A stretch of 64,000 bases of DNA from Methylocystis sp. (GTDB lineage: Bacteria > Pseudomonadota > Alphaproteobacteria > Rhizobiales > Beijerinckiaceae). The number at the start of each line of letters is the position of its first letter. Position 1 is the stretch's first letter. The notes under the pieces were generated by a model. It was not told where the DNA came from. It worked only from the letters and a program-made list of their open reading frames with translations, and searched no databases. The stretch lies in NCBI RefSeq assembly GCF_021731785.1, contig NZ_JAKFWS010000031.1, positions 62,001 through 126,000 on the forward strand, in the 5' to 3' direction. Both the position numbers and the translations under genes were made by a program. This document shows, piece after piece, positions 28,533 to 38,750 of this stretch.

Positions 28533-28898
28533 ATGCAGTTTCCTCACCGAGAACGGTTGGCCGATGTGGAAAAAGCGGCCGTGAGACGAAACCAGATCAT
28601 CGATCTGGCGTTTTTCTGCGCCCTGGGCGTGACCGTCGGCGCGCTTTGGATATTTGGGGAGAGCGTCGGACGTCTATCCCTGGCGTCTTTGATGTTTTCA
28701 ACGACGTGCTTTGTCTCTGCCTGCGCGCGATTGGCGCTGTGCGGCTGGCGTCTGAACAAATGGGACAAATTCGGATTTTGGGATAGCCGACCCGAACAAG
28801 GCGTGTTGGTCACGTTGCGAAGCGACCTGGCGAGCTGCGTGCTGCTGTCGATCGCCGGCTTTGTGTCGTGCGCAATCGGCTTCACGCTGTTGGCGTGA
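28533..28898 (+). CDS. Small membrane protein
   Basis: Three hydrophobic segments; ATG 28533. Confidence 0.5.
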   Translation: MQFPHRERLADVEKAAVRRNQIIDLAFFCALGVTVGALWIFGESVGRLSLASLMFSTTCFVSACARLALCGWRLNKWDKFGFWDSRPEQGVLVTLRSDLASCVLLSIAGFVSCAIGFTLLA

Positions 28899-28932
28899 AG
28901 ACGCGGAGACCAAAGGAAAGGACAAAAGGGCA

Positions 28933-29283
28933 ATGTCGACATTGGAAAGCATCAAGAACTCGCCGACGGCGATCTCGTTGAGCGGCTGGGTCCTCTTTTA
29001 TTCGGGGCTATTGTCGGTCGTGGGTCTTTATCTGGCAGTGGGCGTTGTCGCTTTACTGGGGGAGCAAGGAGAAATCCCGCTGGACTTCGCGTTCAGGATG
29101 GGCGGGTTGTTGACGGGCGCGGCGGCGGTCACTGTTTGCGTTTTCGCCTGGGCGCTGCGTCGATGGGCGCGGCACTTTTCTTCCAACGCCCGCCGTTACG
29201 GGTTGTTCGATATTGCGATGATTGCGGTGATCGGATTGGCGCTTTGCGCGGGGATCTGGTTTTTGACGTACAGCGCGGCTTGA
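28933..29283 (+). CDS. Small membrane protein
   Basis: Three hydrophobic segments; ATG 28933. Confidence 0.5.
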   Translation: MSTLESIKNSPTAISLSGWVLFYSGLLSVVGLYLAVGVVALLGEQGEIPLDFAFRMGGLLTGAAAVTVCVFAWALRRWARHFSSNARRYGLFDIAMIAVIGLALCAGIWFLTYSAA

Positions 29284-29403
29284 ACGCCGAACCAAAAAAA
29301 AGAATTTGACTTGCAAAAAAAGAATTTCGTCGTTCGCGCGTTCGCGTCGGATCCTTTGCCTCGAGGGCAGACCATCTGCTCTCGTCACCAAAGGAGATCG
29401 AAG

Positions 29404-29808
29404 TTGCTGACTTTTCCCAAACTCAAATCCCGCCTGGCTGCGGTGGCTGCCGGTTCGTTGCTCACGGTTTCGATGGGGGCGACGGCAGCTTATGCGCAGG
29501 CGGCGGGCCAGACGCTCGGCGCTCAGGTGCAGAACATCGCCAAAGAATTTTCAACGGCCGGTGGGTTCGCCGGCTCGACGGCGATGTATGTGGCGGCGTT
29601 GGTCACATTCGTCGCTGGCGTCTGGTTTTTGTGGCAATCGCGTCAGCCGGAAAACCGCGAGAGCGGCAAGGTCGCCGCGGGACTGACCGGTCTCGTGTTG
29701 ACCGGGTTGTTCGTGGCGGGCGGGTCGTGGATCCAGAAGGCCTCCTACACGACGACCGGCGCGGGCGCGAAGGTGAACGATCAGGCTGGCGTGATCACGT
29801 TCCAGTAG
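29404..29808 (+). CDS. IcmD/TraR-like small membrane protein (TTG start)
   Basis: Signal peptide then GGFAGSTAMYVAALVTFVAGVWFLWQS...GKVAAGLTGLVLTGLFVAGGSW. Confidence 0.55.
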   Translation: MLTFPKLKSRLAAVAAGSLLTVSMGATAAYAQAAGQTLGAQVQNIAKEFSTAGGFAGSTAMYVAALVTFVAGVWFLWQSRQPENRESGKVAAGLTGLVLTGLFVAGGSWIQKASYTTTGAGAKVNDQAGVITFQ

Positions 29809-30037
29809 GCGTGATGCGTCTGTCCCCGCTTCCCAGCCGGTTCGCGCGTGGTCCGTCGCTCTCGGGCGCGGACTGGGGTTCTGAGTTTTTTCGGCGCATC
29901 GGCGGGGCGCGGGTCGTCGTAGCTCTTGCCGGTTCAGCGGCTGTGAAGCCGAGAACTGGCAAGGGCGTTTTCACTCTTAAAACAGGCGAGCGATTACGTA
30001 TGCGATTGTCGACAAAGCAACAACGCATGATGGGGCG

Positions 30038-30733
30038 GTGATGCGCGTGCAGCCGCTGGTGTTATCGGTTCGCGCCGGGTCCGTGAATGCGACCGGGGGA
30101 GAGCGTTCCCGCGTTGTCTCGGGGCGTGAGCGACAGGGCGGAGACGTTCTCGGCTTATGTCGGTTTTGTGGGGGCCCGATCTTTATCGGGCAAGAGAGAT
30201 TTCATCTCGATGACGATCATTCCAACCAAGATTGCGGAATTTCGGCGTCGAGTTGTCCTTTGTGCCATCTGACGCAGCATCTCGAGCGGCCCGAGATCGA
30301 TCGCGAAGCGACGTTAATCTGGCTGCCGGAAGTGACGCAGGGCGTGCTGAACGCGCTCGTCTGGGACATTCATCTGACATTGGCGAAGCATGGCAGGCCG
30401 CTGTGCCTGGACCGGCTTTCGTTTTCCGCCCCCCCGCCCGCGCGCGTCGCCGCTTCGGCCTATGCCGCGTTGAAAGATCGCGGTCTCGCGGCGCTAAGGC
30501 GCATCGGCACGACGTCGCCACGCGATCTCGCGGAGGCGCTGCTGCGGTTGTCGCCGAGTTCTTACGACCGCCGCGCGGAGCTTCTGGGCGGCGCGCGTCT
30601 GCTTCCGCTCGGGCGCTTCCTTTGGAACGGGCGCGACGTCTATCCGCAATTGGTCGAGACTTTGAAGAGCAACTCGAAACGACAAGACATATCGGCCGCT
30701 CGGCGGTTTCAGGAAAAGGACCTTACGCAATGA
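30038..30733 (+). CDS. DotN/IcmJ (TraT-like) protein
   Basis: CRFCGGPIFIGQERFHLDDDHSNQDCGISASSCPLCHLTQHLERPEIDREATLIWLPEVTQGVLN: Cys-rich zinc module as in IcmJ/DotN. Confidence 0.85.
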   Translation: MMRVQPLVLSVRAGSVNATGGERSRVVSGRERQGGDVLGLCRFCGGPIFIGQERFHLDDDHSNQDCGISASSCPLCHLTQHLERPEIDREATLIWLPEVTQGVLNALVWDIHLTLAKHGRPLCLDRLSFSAPPPARVAASAYAALKDRGLAALRRIGTTSPRDLAEALLRLSPSSYDRRAELLGGARLLPLGRFLWNGRDVYPQLVETLKSNSKRQDISAARRFQEKDLTQ

Positions 30734-31392
30734 GGACTGGACTTCGATATTCGGCGATCTGTTTCATCGTCGCTTTGGCGGGTTGCGGCGATGAGCGCGC
30801 CGCCAACGAGAGCAACTTCGGCGCGGCGTTGTCGAAGGCTCTCGGGCAAGACGTGTGTTTGGGGTACAGCCTAACGAGGTTGCTCGATCAATTCATCACG
30901 CGGGAGGACGCGGTTGTTCGCCGGTTCGACGTGTTGGTGCGCGCCGGGCTGTTGAAGAACGATCAGATCGAGGAGGTACCGCAAATCACCGGCGGCGTAG
31001 TGAAGATGTGGACGTATAGTCTGACGACGAAGGGCGAGACGTTTTATCAGGAAAAGGATATCGCCGAGAATATGTTCGAGCCGGCGAAAACCGTGAAGAG
31101 AGGAGATTTCTGCTACGGCAAGTTGGCGCTCGGGTCGGTCCTGAAATGGGAAGGGCCGCGCCGGAACGGCGATTACGCCGAGGCGACCGTAACCTACACA
31201 TACAAGATCGCTGATGCGGCCGATTGGTCCGCGGCGCCCGAGATACGGGCGGCGTTTCCGCGCGTCGGAGAGATCGCCGACAGCTCCGGCAAATTGGAGA
31301 CGCAAGACGTGGTGCGGCTTACGAACTTGGGATGGGAAGCTGGGCCGTTGTCGATCGTCGAAGGCATGAGGGCGGCGGGCGCGGTCAAATAG
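30730..31392 (+). CDS. Lipoprotein of T4SS cluster
   Basis: MRTGLRYSAICFIVALAGCGDE lipobox; ATG 30730 overlaps DotN stop. Confidence 0.55.
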   Translation: MRTGLRYSAICFIVALAGCGDERAANESNFGAALSKALGQDVCLGYSLTRLLDQFITREDAVVRRFDVLVRAGLLKNDQIEEVPQITGGVVKMWTYSLTTKGETFYQEKDIAENMFEPAKTVKRGDFCYGKLALGSVLKWEGPRRNGDYAEATVTYTYKIADAADWSAAPEIRAAFPRVGEIADSSGKLETQDVVRLTNLGWEAGPLSIVEGMRAAGAVK

Positions 31393-31447
31393 CTCGCGCA
31401 AGGTCAGGGGAAGCGCGAATCGAGATATCGGACTCGGAGGAATTCTG

Positions 31448-34400
31448 GTGTTGAATTTGATTTCGCGCGGCCTCGCCGCTGTGTCCTTGATGGTGAAACA
31501 GCCGCTGGCGAGTTTTTGCGACATCGAGACGTCGCACGCCAACGCGCTGGTCACCAAGCAAGGCGATTATCTGAGTTTCATTCGGCTCGGCGGGATGCGG
31601 CGCATGTCGACGCGCGCCGATATCGAGCGGTTGGCGAACGCCATGCGCATCGATATTTCGGGCACTCTGGAAAACAGGGGCCATGCGATCGTTGGCTGGT
31701 ATGCGTCAGACCCGGATCTCGCGGCGGTCGAAATCGAACGGGTCAATATGGGGGCGTGCCGGGAAGTCGCGAGGGAGATCGGACTCGATCTCCATGACAT
31801 TCTCGATGAACGCAAGAAGCTGTGGACCGGCACTATGCGTTGGGAAGCGGCGTATTTCGTTCTTTGGACGCGCGCCGGGGCGCTCACCAAGGAAGAGCGC
31901 AAGCAGATGAAGGAGGAACAGGCGGCGTTGGCCAAGAAATGCGACAAGATCGGCGACGCCCAAAAGTTCTTTTTGCGCAGCGAGGTGATGGCGGCGCGCC
32001 ATGCGGGGTTCGTGTCGCGCGTGCTGTCGTCGCTGAAAGGCCTGGATGTAGCGGCGACGGAAATCTCGGCGCATGACGGCGTGATTGTCGCGCGCGAAGC
32101 CATGTATCGCGAAACGGTCGGCTCCTCTTGGCGTCCGATATTCGTCGGCGACGGGTTCCGACCACGCTGGCCCGACGAGGGCGACAAGCGGCCGCCTCTG
32201 GAACTGCTGATGTGGCCGCCGCTGCGGGACCACTTTTTCGACTCCGACGCGGTCGTGCTCGATGGGCAACGCGTCGAACTTGGCCTCTTCGATTATGGGG
32301 CCGTCGACATGACGCTCGGTCCGGAGGATCCGCGACCTTTCGTCGAACTTTCGTCGCGGCTCGGCCAGGACCGCATTCCGTGGCGGGTGTCGTTTGTGAT
32401 CGAGGGGGGCGGCAATTCCGACATGCAGCTGAAGCGCGTCGGCGCGAAGTTCTTGTGGATGTTTCCCGGAAACAAGGATGTGACACGCGCCTTCGAGTTT
32501 CTGGACCATGAGCGCGAAGCCAACAATCACATCGCCGTGCGGCTCCGCGCGTCCTTCGCGACCTGGGCACCGTTTGGCGAAGTTGGGAAGTTGAGACTTC
32601 GTCTGTCGACGCTGAAACAGCGTCTGGAAGCCTGGGGCAATTGCCGGGCGACGACGGCGATCGGCGATCCGCTCGAGGGCGTCATGAGCAGCGTGCCCGG
32701 TCTCGCACTGACGTCGACGGCGCCGCCGTCGGTGGCGTTGGTCGGGGATGTGTTCACGATGTTGCCGTGGGGCCGGACGGCGTCGCCGTGGGAGAGAGGC
32801 AGCATCCTCTTTCGTCAGCCAAATGGCGCGATGTGGCCGTATGATCCCTCCGGCGGTTCGAAGCGGCCCGCGGTGACCGACATATTCGTTGCGCCGCCGG
32901 GGTCGGGAAAGTCGGTTCTGGCGAATACGATCAATCTCGGCCTGTGTCTGAGCCCGGCGGCGCTCGGGGCGCGCGGCGCGAAGCTGCCGCTGATTGGCAA
33001 GCTGGATATCGGGGACTCGGCGGAAGGGTTCGTGCTGCTGGTGCAAGAAGCGCTGGGGCCGAGTCGTCGGCACGAGGCGATTTTCACGAGGATGCAGTTT
33101 GCGCCAGGCTTCGAGTTCAACGTGTTCGATCTGCAGGTGGGGTGCGAATATCCGCTGCCGCTCGAAAAAGCATTTTTGCAGAATTTTCTGGCGTTGATCA
33201 CGCTGCCGCCGGATCAGAGCACGCCTTTCGAGGGAATGAACCAGATGATCGGCATCGTGATCGACGAAGCCTATCGTCTCTGCACGGATGTTCCGGGCGC
33301 ATCGCCGAAACGTTACCGCCGCGACGTGGAGCCTGCGGTCGATGCGGCGATCGAAAAATATCGGATCGACCTGCACCACGAAGAGCCGCACTGGCGCGAT
33401 GTGGTGACGGCGTTATGCAACGTCAGGGAATACCGGCTCGCCGAGATTGCGCAGCGTCATGCCGTCCCCTTGTTGCAAGACTTGATCGGCGCCGTGCGTA
33501 CGGATCAGGTGAAGGATATGTTTGGCAAGTTGACGATCTCCCTGACGGCCGAGCAGGCGTCGGATCTGTTTGAGCGTTACATCTACGACGTGATTCGAAA
33601 GTTTCCGACGTTGAACAGCCCGACGAAGCTCGATTTCGGGCCGGCGCGTGTCATCGTTATGGATCTGGCGGAAGTGGCGCCGTCCGGTTCGGCGGCGGCG
33701 AACCGTCAGACCGAGATGATGTATATGCTGGGCCGGCACATCATCGCGCGCAATTTTTTTCTCAAGCCCGACTATCTGCCTCTGGTGCCGGAGCATGTGC
33801 GCGGCCACCACCAGGTTCGATTCCAGGAAACCTACGAATCTGTAAAGCGGCTCGATTACGACGAGTGGCACCGCACCCAGGGCAGTCCACAGGTGAGGGC
33901 GCAGGCCGAACTCGATGTCCGTGAAGGCCGCAAGCACAACACGCAATTGGGCTTTGCGAGTCAAAGATTGAGCGACATGGGAGACGGGATCGTCGCGCAA
34001 TCGACCGGACGCTTCGTTTTGCGCGCCGGCGACGATACCGAGGCCGAAGACATCATTGAGCGTTTCCATCTGTCCGATGCGAGCGCCGACGTCGTGCGGT
34101 TTCGGCTGCATGGACCGGGCGCGGCAGGGGCGCCGTTTCTGGCGGTGTTGCAAGCGGACAACGCCAAATACGAGCAGATGTTGGTCAACACGCTTGGACC
34201 GATCGAGCTCTGGGCTCTGTCGACGACGCCTGGCGATCGGGCGCTACGCAATCGTCTCTACGACCGGATCGGCTTCCGCGAGGCGCTGCGCCGCCTCGCC
34301 AAGATATTCCCAGGCGGTTCGGCCGAGAAGGAGATCGAGGAACGCAAAGCCAAACGGTTGAGGCGCGGCGAACTCGACGCGCGCGCGGAGTCGGGGGTCG

Positions 34401-34501
34401 TCGACGAACTGACCGCCGAATTGGCGGACGCCCATGGCATCGGCGCCAAGCTTCGTTACGGGGACGCGCGCAACGAGCATCTGGAGATCGCCGCGCAATA
34501 G
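31448..34501 (+). CDS. traU: DotO/IcmB/TraU VirB4-like ATPase
   Basis: VAPPGSGKSVLANTINLGLCL Walker A; 1017 aa; TDIFVAPPGSGKS, GMNQMIGIVIDEAYR. Confidence 0.95.
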   Translation: MLNLISRGLAAVSLMVKQPLASFCDIETSHANALVTKQGDYLSFIRLGGMRRMSTRADIERLANAMRIDISGTLENRGHAIVGWYASDPDLAAVEIERVNMGACREVAREIGLDLHDILDERKKLWTGTMRWEAAYFVLWTRAGALTKEERKQMKEEQAALAKKCDKIGDAQKFFLRSEVMAARHAGFVSRVLSSLKGLDVAATEISAHDGVIVAREAMYRETVGSSWRPIFVGDGFRPRWPDEGDKRPPLELLMWPPLRDHFFDSDAVVLDGQRVELGLFDYGAVDMTLGPEDPRPFVELSSRLGQDRIPWRVSFVIEGGGNSDMQLKRVGAKFLWMFPGNKDVTRAFEFLDHEREANNHIAVRLRASFATWAPFGEVGKLRLRLSTLKQRLEAWGNCRATTAIGDPLEGVMSSVPGLALTSTAPPSVALVGDVFTMLPWGRTASPWERGSILFRQPNGAMWPYDPSGGSKRPAVTDIFVAPPGSGKSVLANTINLGLCLSPAALGARGAKLPLIGKLDIGDSAEGFVLLVQEALGPSRRHEAIFTRMQFAPGFEFNVFDLQVGCEYPLPLEKAFLQNFLALITLPPDQSTPFEGMNQMIGIVIDEAYRLCTDVPGASPKRYRRDVEPAVDAAIEKYRIDLHHEEPHWRDVVTALCNVREYRLAEIAQRHAVPLLQDLIGAVRTDQVKDMFGKLTISLTAEQASDLFERYIYDVIRKFPTLNSPTKLDFGPARVIVMDLAEVAPSGSAAANRQTEMMYMLGRHIIARNFFLKPDYLPLVPEHVRGHHQVRFQETYESVKRLDYDEWHRTQGSPQVRAQAELDVREGRKHNTQLGFASQRLSDMGDGIVAQSTGRFVLRAGDDTEAEDIIERFHLSDASADVVRFRLHGPGAAGAPFLAVLQADNAKYEQMLVNTLGPIELWALSTTPGDRALRNRLYDRIGFREALRRLAKIFPGGSAEKEIEERKAKRLRRGELDARAESGVVDELTAELADAHGIGAKLRYGDARNEHLEIAAQ

Positions 34502-34849
34502 GCTGTCCGGCGTCGGGTTGGAATGGCAAAAAGATTTCGGTTTCGCCGCATGAGAGCTTTGTCATTCGCGCGCTTCAGACGGACGATCGGCATCGTGAAA
34601 GATCGACTTGACGATGGGAGAAATGTTCATGGCCAGCGTGCGCATTCAGATTCGTCCAAACAGCGTGGTTCTTTTCGGCGCGGCGTCGCGCTGTGTTTCA
34701 CGGCTCGAACGCAGCAATTCTCGCGCGCCGGCGGAGGACGGCGTGGGTTCGGCCGCTGAGGACGCGGAGATCTGGCGCCTGCACCGCATGAAGAACCGTC
34801 GATTTGTCCCATCGGGTTTGGTTCGGCGTTCGCGCAGACGGCGGCTAGC

Positions 34850-35338
34850 GTGATCGCCCGAACAATCGGAGCAAAGCACATGCGAGGCGATCGACGTCTT
34901 ATCTTGTCAGGTTTGTTGGTCTCGCTCGCGGGCTGCGCGCATGAAGTGCCAACGACGGTCGACGTGGCGGGCATGCCAAATGCGGAGATCGCTATGCGGC
35001 GGAGCATGGCGCATGTCGACAAGGAGATGAGCGCACTTGGTCGTCTGCAGCCATCGCGGCGTGGCGGGCCGGCTGTGGTCCCGGCGGAGCTCGACAAAGT
35101 AGTCGCCTTCGAATGGGAAGGCCCGATTGAAGGCGCGGTGGAGAAACTCGCCAAAGAGGTTGGTTACGACGTCGTGGTCGATGCTCCGTTCAACGCGCCG
35201 TCGGTGTCGATCGGCATCAGCGCGGGGCCGCAGCGCGTCTATGACATATTCCAGGCGATCGGCCACGCCGCCGGGGATCGGGCGACCGTGCAGGTCGATC
35301 CGCAACACCATCGCGTGCAGGTGATTTATCATGTCTAG
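34850..35338 (+). CDS. traH: DotD/TraH family lipoprotein
   Basis: LVSLAGC lipobox; VVAFEWEGPIEGAVEKLAKEVGYDVVVDAPFNAPSVSIGISAGPQRVYDIFQAIGHAAGDRATVQVDPQHHRVQVIYH. Confidence 0.85.
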   Translation: MIARTIGAKHMRGDRRLILSGLLVSLAGCAHEVPTTVDVAGMPNAEIAMRRSMAHVDKEMSALGRLQPSRRGGPAVVPAELDKVVAFEWEGPIEGAVEKLAKEVGYDVVVDAPFNAPSVSIGISAGPQRVYDIFQAIGHAAGDRATVQVDPQHHRVQVIYHV

Positions 35339-36326
35339 ATCACGAAAAACGAAATTTGCATCGACTGTTCTGGCGTCGACGATCATCGCGTCGATGATGT
35401 TCTACCCCGGAGGCCCGGCCTCAGCGCCCGCCTGGGCGAACGGCGGCATCGCCGTCTATCCCGTGCCTCCCGCGCCTTCGCCGGAAGATGTTGACGCCGC
35501 GGCGCATGTGCTTGGCAATCCGCTTAACAAGCCGATCACAGGCGCAGCGCACGAGCCGGCAGTGGTCGGCGGCGAGCGGCCTCCTTCTCTTGAGACCCTG
35601 CAGGCGGTGAGGGCGGGAGGAGGAGATCCCGGTCTCGGTCTCGAGCCGGGGCGGGAAGATGTGTTGCATCAAGCGGCGTTGACGTTCGGGGCGCAGGGTG
35701 GGCTGGCGGGGCGGGCGTTTGCGATCAACGAAATGCTGCGGCGTTATGAGCCGACGCTGGATGAGACCTATGATTTTCATGCGCTGGTGCTGCCGCTCGG
35801 CGGCGGGCGCACATTGATGCGGCCGCCGGTGGTCACGCATGCGCAGCTCGCGTTCGCCCTGGGCGACAACGCTCAGGTGGCGCGGGAGACCGACTGCGTC
35901 TACGGGATCACGCGCGAAGCGCAGCTTGCGTCGGCGCCGCCCAATTGGCGCGCGTATTTAGTGAGGAATTGGCGAGCGCCATCGCGCCCGCATGACGCGG
36001 TGCTGCCGCGCACCGAGCAAGAAGCCGCCTACTGGAACAAATGGGTGGCGGAGGGCTGGGCGCAGGGCGAGAAGCAGGGGGTGGAGATCTTTCTCGCCGA
36101 CCTCGGACGGCTGCAGCGGGACATCGTCGGCATGGCGCGCTATCGGGTGTTGTTGCGTCAGGGGCTCGTCGCGCATCCGAAAGTCGTTTTTCAAAACAGC
36201 ATCGTGAACGGCGGGCGCGACGAACTGCGCGCGGGCGACCGCATCGTGCGCATCACCGATCAGCCTGGCCTGCGCGCCGACGCGCGGCGGTGGGGCGCGA
36301 AGCGCCACGGGCCTTGTCCGAAATAG
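35331..36326 (+). CDS. traI: DotC/TraI family protein
   Basis: YDFHALVLPLGGGRTLMRPPVVTHAQLAFALGDNAQVARETDCVYGITREAQLASAPPNWRAYL. Confidence 0.88.
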   Translation: MSRSRKTKFASTVLASTIIASMMFYPGGPASAPAWANGGIAVYPVPPAPSPEDVDAAAHVLGNPLNKPITGAAHEPAVVGGERPPSLETLQAVRAGGGDPGLGLEPGREDVLHQAALTFGAQGGLAGRAFAINEMLRRYEPTLDETYDFHALVLPLGGGRTLMRPPVVTHAQLAFALGDNAQVARETDCVYGITREAQLASAPPNWRAYLVRNWRAPSRPHDAVLPRTEQEAAYWNKWVAEGWAQGEKQGVEIFLADLGRLQRDIVGMARYRVLLRQGLVAHPKVVFQNSIVNGGRDELRAGDRIVRITDQPGLRADARRWGAKRHGPCPK

Positions 36327-36369
36327 ACTGATCGTTTGTGGAGAGGGGGAGGAAAGCAAAGATGCGTGT

Positions 36370-36891
36370 GTGTTGACGGCGCGCCGGCTTTGTTTCGTCA
36401 GGGAGCAAGCGATGAAATACCGAAAGGATCTATGGTCCGATTTCGAAGACCTGATGAAGCAGGCGGGCATCGGCGATTGTCGGCTGGCGATCAACATCAC
36501 GGAGAAGCGCGTGCGCGCGCGTTGCGCGTCGTGGCCGTTGCCGCGGGTGGTGGAGCTGTCGCAAGGCGCGGTGGACGCCGGACCGAGCGTGTGGCGTCCG
36601 ACGCTCGCGCATCAAGCTGCGCGCACGCGCCAGCGTCGGCGCTGGCTCATTCCGTTCGGCGCAATGGCCATAATGCTCGTCGGCGCGGCGATGGGCGCGC
36701 CCGCGATCGGGCTTGCTTGCGCGGGGATTTGGCTGCTGGCGGTAAAGTGGCGCTACGAGCTCGACGCCGACAGATGGGCGGCCCGAGCGGTCGGCGTCGA
36801 GACGATGGCGCGAGTTCTCGAGAGATTAGGAATGGCTGGACGATGGCGCGCTGGCGCCTTGCGCCGTCGCGCGCGCCATCAATTGGGATGA
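36370..36891 (+). CDS. M48-peptidase-like membrane protein with degenerate zinc site (pseudo-protease)
   Basis: PRVVELSQGAVDAGPSVWRPTLAHQAARTRQRRR...KWRYELDADRWAARAVGVETMARVLERLG: M48 layout but HExxH is HQAAR; real start may be ATG at about 36412. Confidence 0.6.
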   Translation: MLTARRLCFVREQAMKYRKDLWSDFEDLMKQAGIGDCRLAINITEKRVRARCASWPLPRVVELSQGAVDAGPSVWRPTLAHQAARTRQRRRWLIPFGAMAIMLVGAAMGAPAIGLACAGIWLLAVKWRYELDADRWAARAVGVETMARVLERLGMAGRWRAGALRRRARHQLG

Positions 36892-36895
36892 AACC

Positions 36896-38053
36896 ATGCT
36901 CAATGTCGTAAAGACGGATGCAGCCGCTGGGAGAGAATGGGAGGGGCCGGGCCTGTGTTGGGTTGCGGACCCGCGCAAGAGCGCGCCAGGGCTGGATTCG
37001 CTTTTGACGTGGGCCTATCGGGCGGGGGCGTCACGCATTTCGTTTCAAACGGGGGGATCGCCTTCGATCAGGGTTTACGGCCGCAATCGCAAGGTGAACG
37101 ACGACACGCTGGACGAGGCGGAGATCGCGCAGATCGTCAATCATCTCTATGGCGCGGATGGCATGGCGCGATTGCAAGGCGGCGCGGCGCTCGACACGAC
37201 ATATGAAATCGCGGTGAGCCGCTCGGAGCGGCTGCGTTACCGGTTGAACGTCACGCCGACGCGCACGAGCCGACGCTTCGGCGCGAATGTGGTGATGCGT
37301 CCGATCCCGGATTTGCCGCCGTCGCTGGAACAGCAGCTGGTCGAGCCGGGCATCATGGAGGCGTTTCGGCCGCGCAATGGCATGGTGATCGTCTCGGGCG
37401 GGACGGGGTCCGGCAAGTCGACGCTGATCGCCGGCATGACGATCGCGAAACTGCACGACGCGAACGGTCATTACGACATTGTGGAGGGCGCCGCGCCGGT
37501 GGAGTTTTTGCTCGATCGCGTCAAGAGTCTGTGTTCGACGATCAATCAGAGCGAGATCCCGCGCGACCTGCCGACATTCGAGGAATTCATTCGCGGCTGC
37601 ATGCGGCGGGAGCCGACCGATATCATCGTCGGCGAGTGTCGCGATACGGCGACGATGAGCGCGGCCATACAGGCGGCGATTTCCGGGCACACGTTGACGA
37701 CGACGATCCATGCGAATGACGTCGCTTTGACGATGCAGCGCATTGCGAGCCTGTGTCCGTCGGCCGAGAGAGAGAATTTGATCAGCGCGGTGGCGCAGTC
37801 GTTGCGGCTGGTCATCAATCAGCGGCTGGCGCAATCGACGGACGGCAAGCGCACGGCGCTGCGCGAGTTTCTGGTGTTCGATCGCAAATTGCGCACGCGC
37901 TTTCTGGAGACGGATCCCGCGCAGTGGCCCAGCCTGACGCGACGAGCGATCGAAGAACAGGGTCAGTCATTCGCCAAATCGATCCAGAATGCGCTGATGG
38001 AAGGCCGCATCAGCGAGCAGACGGCCGCCTATGAATTGAAAGAGGAAGGCTGA
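36896..38053 (+). CDS. traJ: DotB/TraJ VirB11-like ATPase
   Basis: GMVIVSGGTGSGKSTLIAGMTIAKL; RREPTDIIVGECRDTATMSAAIQAAISGHTLTTTIHAN. Confidence 0.95.
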   Translation: MLNVVKTDAAAGREWEGPGLCWVADPRKSAPGLDSLLTWAYRAGASRISFQTGGSPSIRVYGRNRKVNDDTLDEAEIAQIVNHLYGADGMARLQGGAALDTTYEIAVSRSERLRYRLNVTPTRTSRRFGANVVMRPIPDLPPSLEQQLVEPGIMEAFRPRNGMVIVSGGTGSGKSTLIAGMTIAKLHDANGHYDIVEGAAPVEFLLDRVKSLCSTINQSEIPRDLPTFEEFIRGCMRREPTDIIVGECRDTATMSAAIQAAISGHTLTTTIHANDVALTMQRIASLCPSAERENLISAVAQSLRLVINQRLAQSTDGKRTALREFLVFDRKLRTRFLETDPAQWPSLTRRAIEEQGQSFAKSIQNALMEGRISEQTAAYELKEEG

Positions 38054-38301
38054 TGTGGCGAAACACCGCGTTGCCGACGCGCATCTTGTTTCTCGACGGG
38101 CGCGCATGCCTGCCGCTGCTCGTGTTCGTGGTCTATTGGAGCTGGGCGACGTTCTATATCGCGATCATGGGCATGACGTTTTTTGTCGTGGTCCGTTGGG
38201 CCGGACTGACCGTGCCGTCGGTGCTGCGGCTTGCGCGGCGGCTGTTCGTCGGCGCCGAGCGCACGGCGGTTCCCGTATGGAAGCGCAGGAGGGCGGCGTG
38301 A
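38053..38301 (+). CDS. IcmT/TraK family protein
   Basis: TRILFLDGRACLPLLVFVVYWSWATFYIAIMGMTFFVVVRWAGLTVPSVLRLARRLFVG. Confidence 0.85.
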   Translation: MWRNTALPTRILFLDGRACLPLLVFVVYWSWATFYIAIMGMTFFVVVRWAGLTVPSVLRLARRLFVGAERTAVPVWKRRRAA

Positions 38302-38750
38302 GCCTGGATATCGGAGAGGTCGAGGGGGTTTTGGAGCGGCTGTTGCTGAAGGAGGGACGCCCGGTGTTGCTCGCGGGGGAAAGCGTTGCGCTCGATTGCG
38401 CCGTCGCGGCGGATGGATTGCTGCCATTGTTCGTGATCGCTGGCGAAGCATTGTGGCGCGAAGTCAGGGGAGAAGGCTTTTCACTTAAAACCGAACCCGA
38501 CGACGGCGCGTTGCTCGGCTACAAGCTCGCGGAGATCGGCACGGGGTCGTTTAAGGCGGTGATGCTGGCGACGATGGAGGCGATGTTTCAGGCGGCGGGG
38601 CCAAATGGGATCATCGTCGAGGATCTGGGCCGCGTGTGGATCGCGTCGACGCGGCGGGCCGAGGCGGCGCAATCGGTCGGAGATGCCGATGAAAATGCGA
38701 TGCAGGCCGGGAGCGGTTCGATGGAACGGCCCAAGGCGGAGACGATTTGA
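38277..38750 (+). CDS. Hypothetical T4SS-cluster protein
   Basis: ATG 38277 overlaps icmT; 157 aa soluble. Confidence 0.5.
   Translation: MEAQEGGVSLDIGEVEGVLERLLLKEGRPVLLAGESVALDCAVAADGLLPLFVIAGEALWREVRGEGFSLKTEPDDGALLGYKLAEIGTGSFKAVMLATMEAMFQAAGPNGIIVEDLGRVWIASTRRAEAAQSVGDADENAMQAGSGSMERPKAETI

Noticed and set aside
31706-33391. 561-aa minus-strand ORF
   Set aside because: Antisense to the DotO/TraU ATPase; no recognisable domain.
34614-34853. Short ORF between DotO and DotD genes
   Set aside because: Possible gene but no homology signal and several competing frames; left unannotated.
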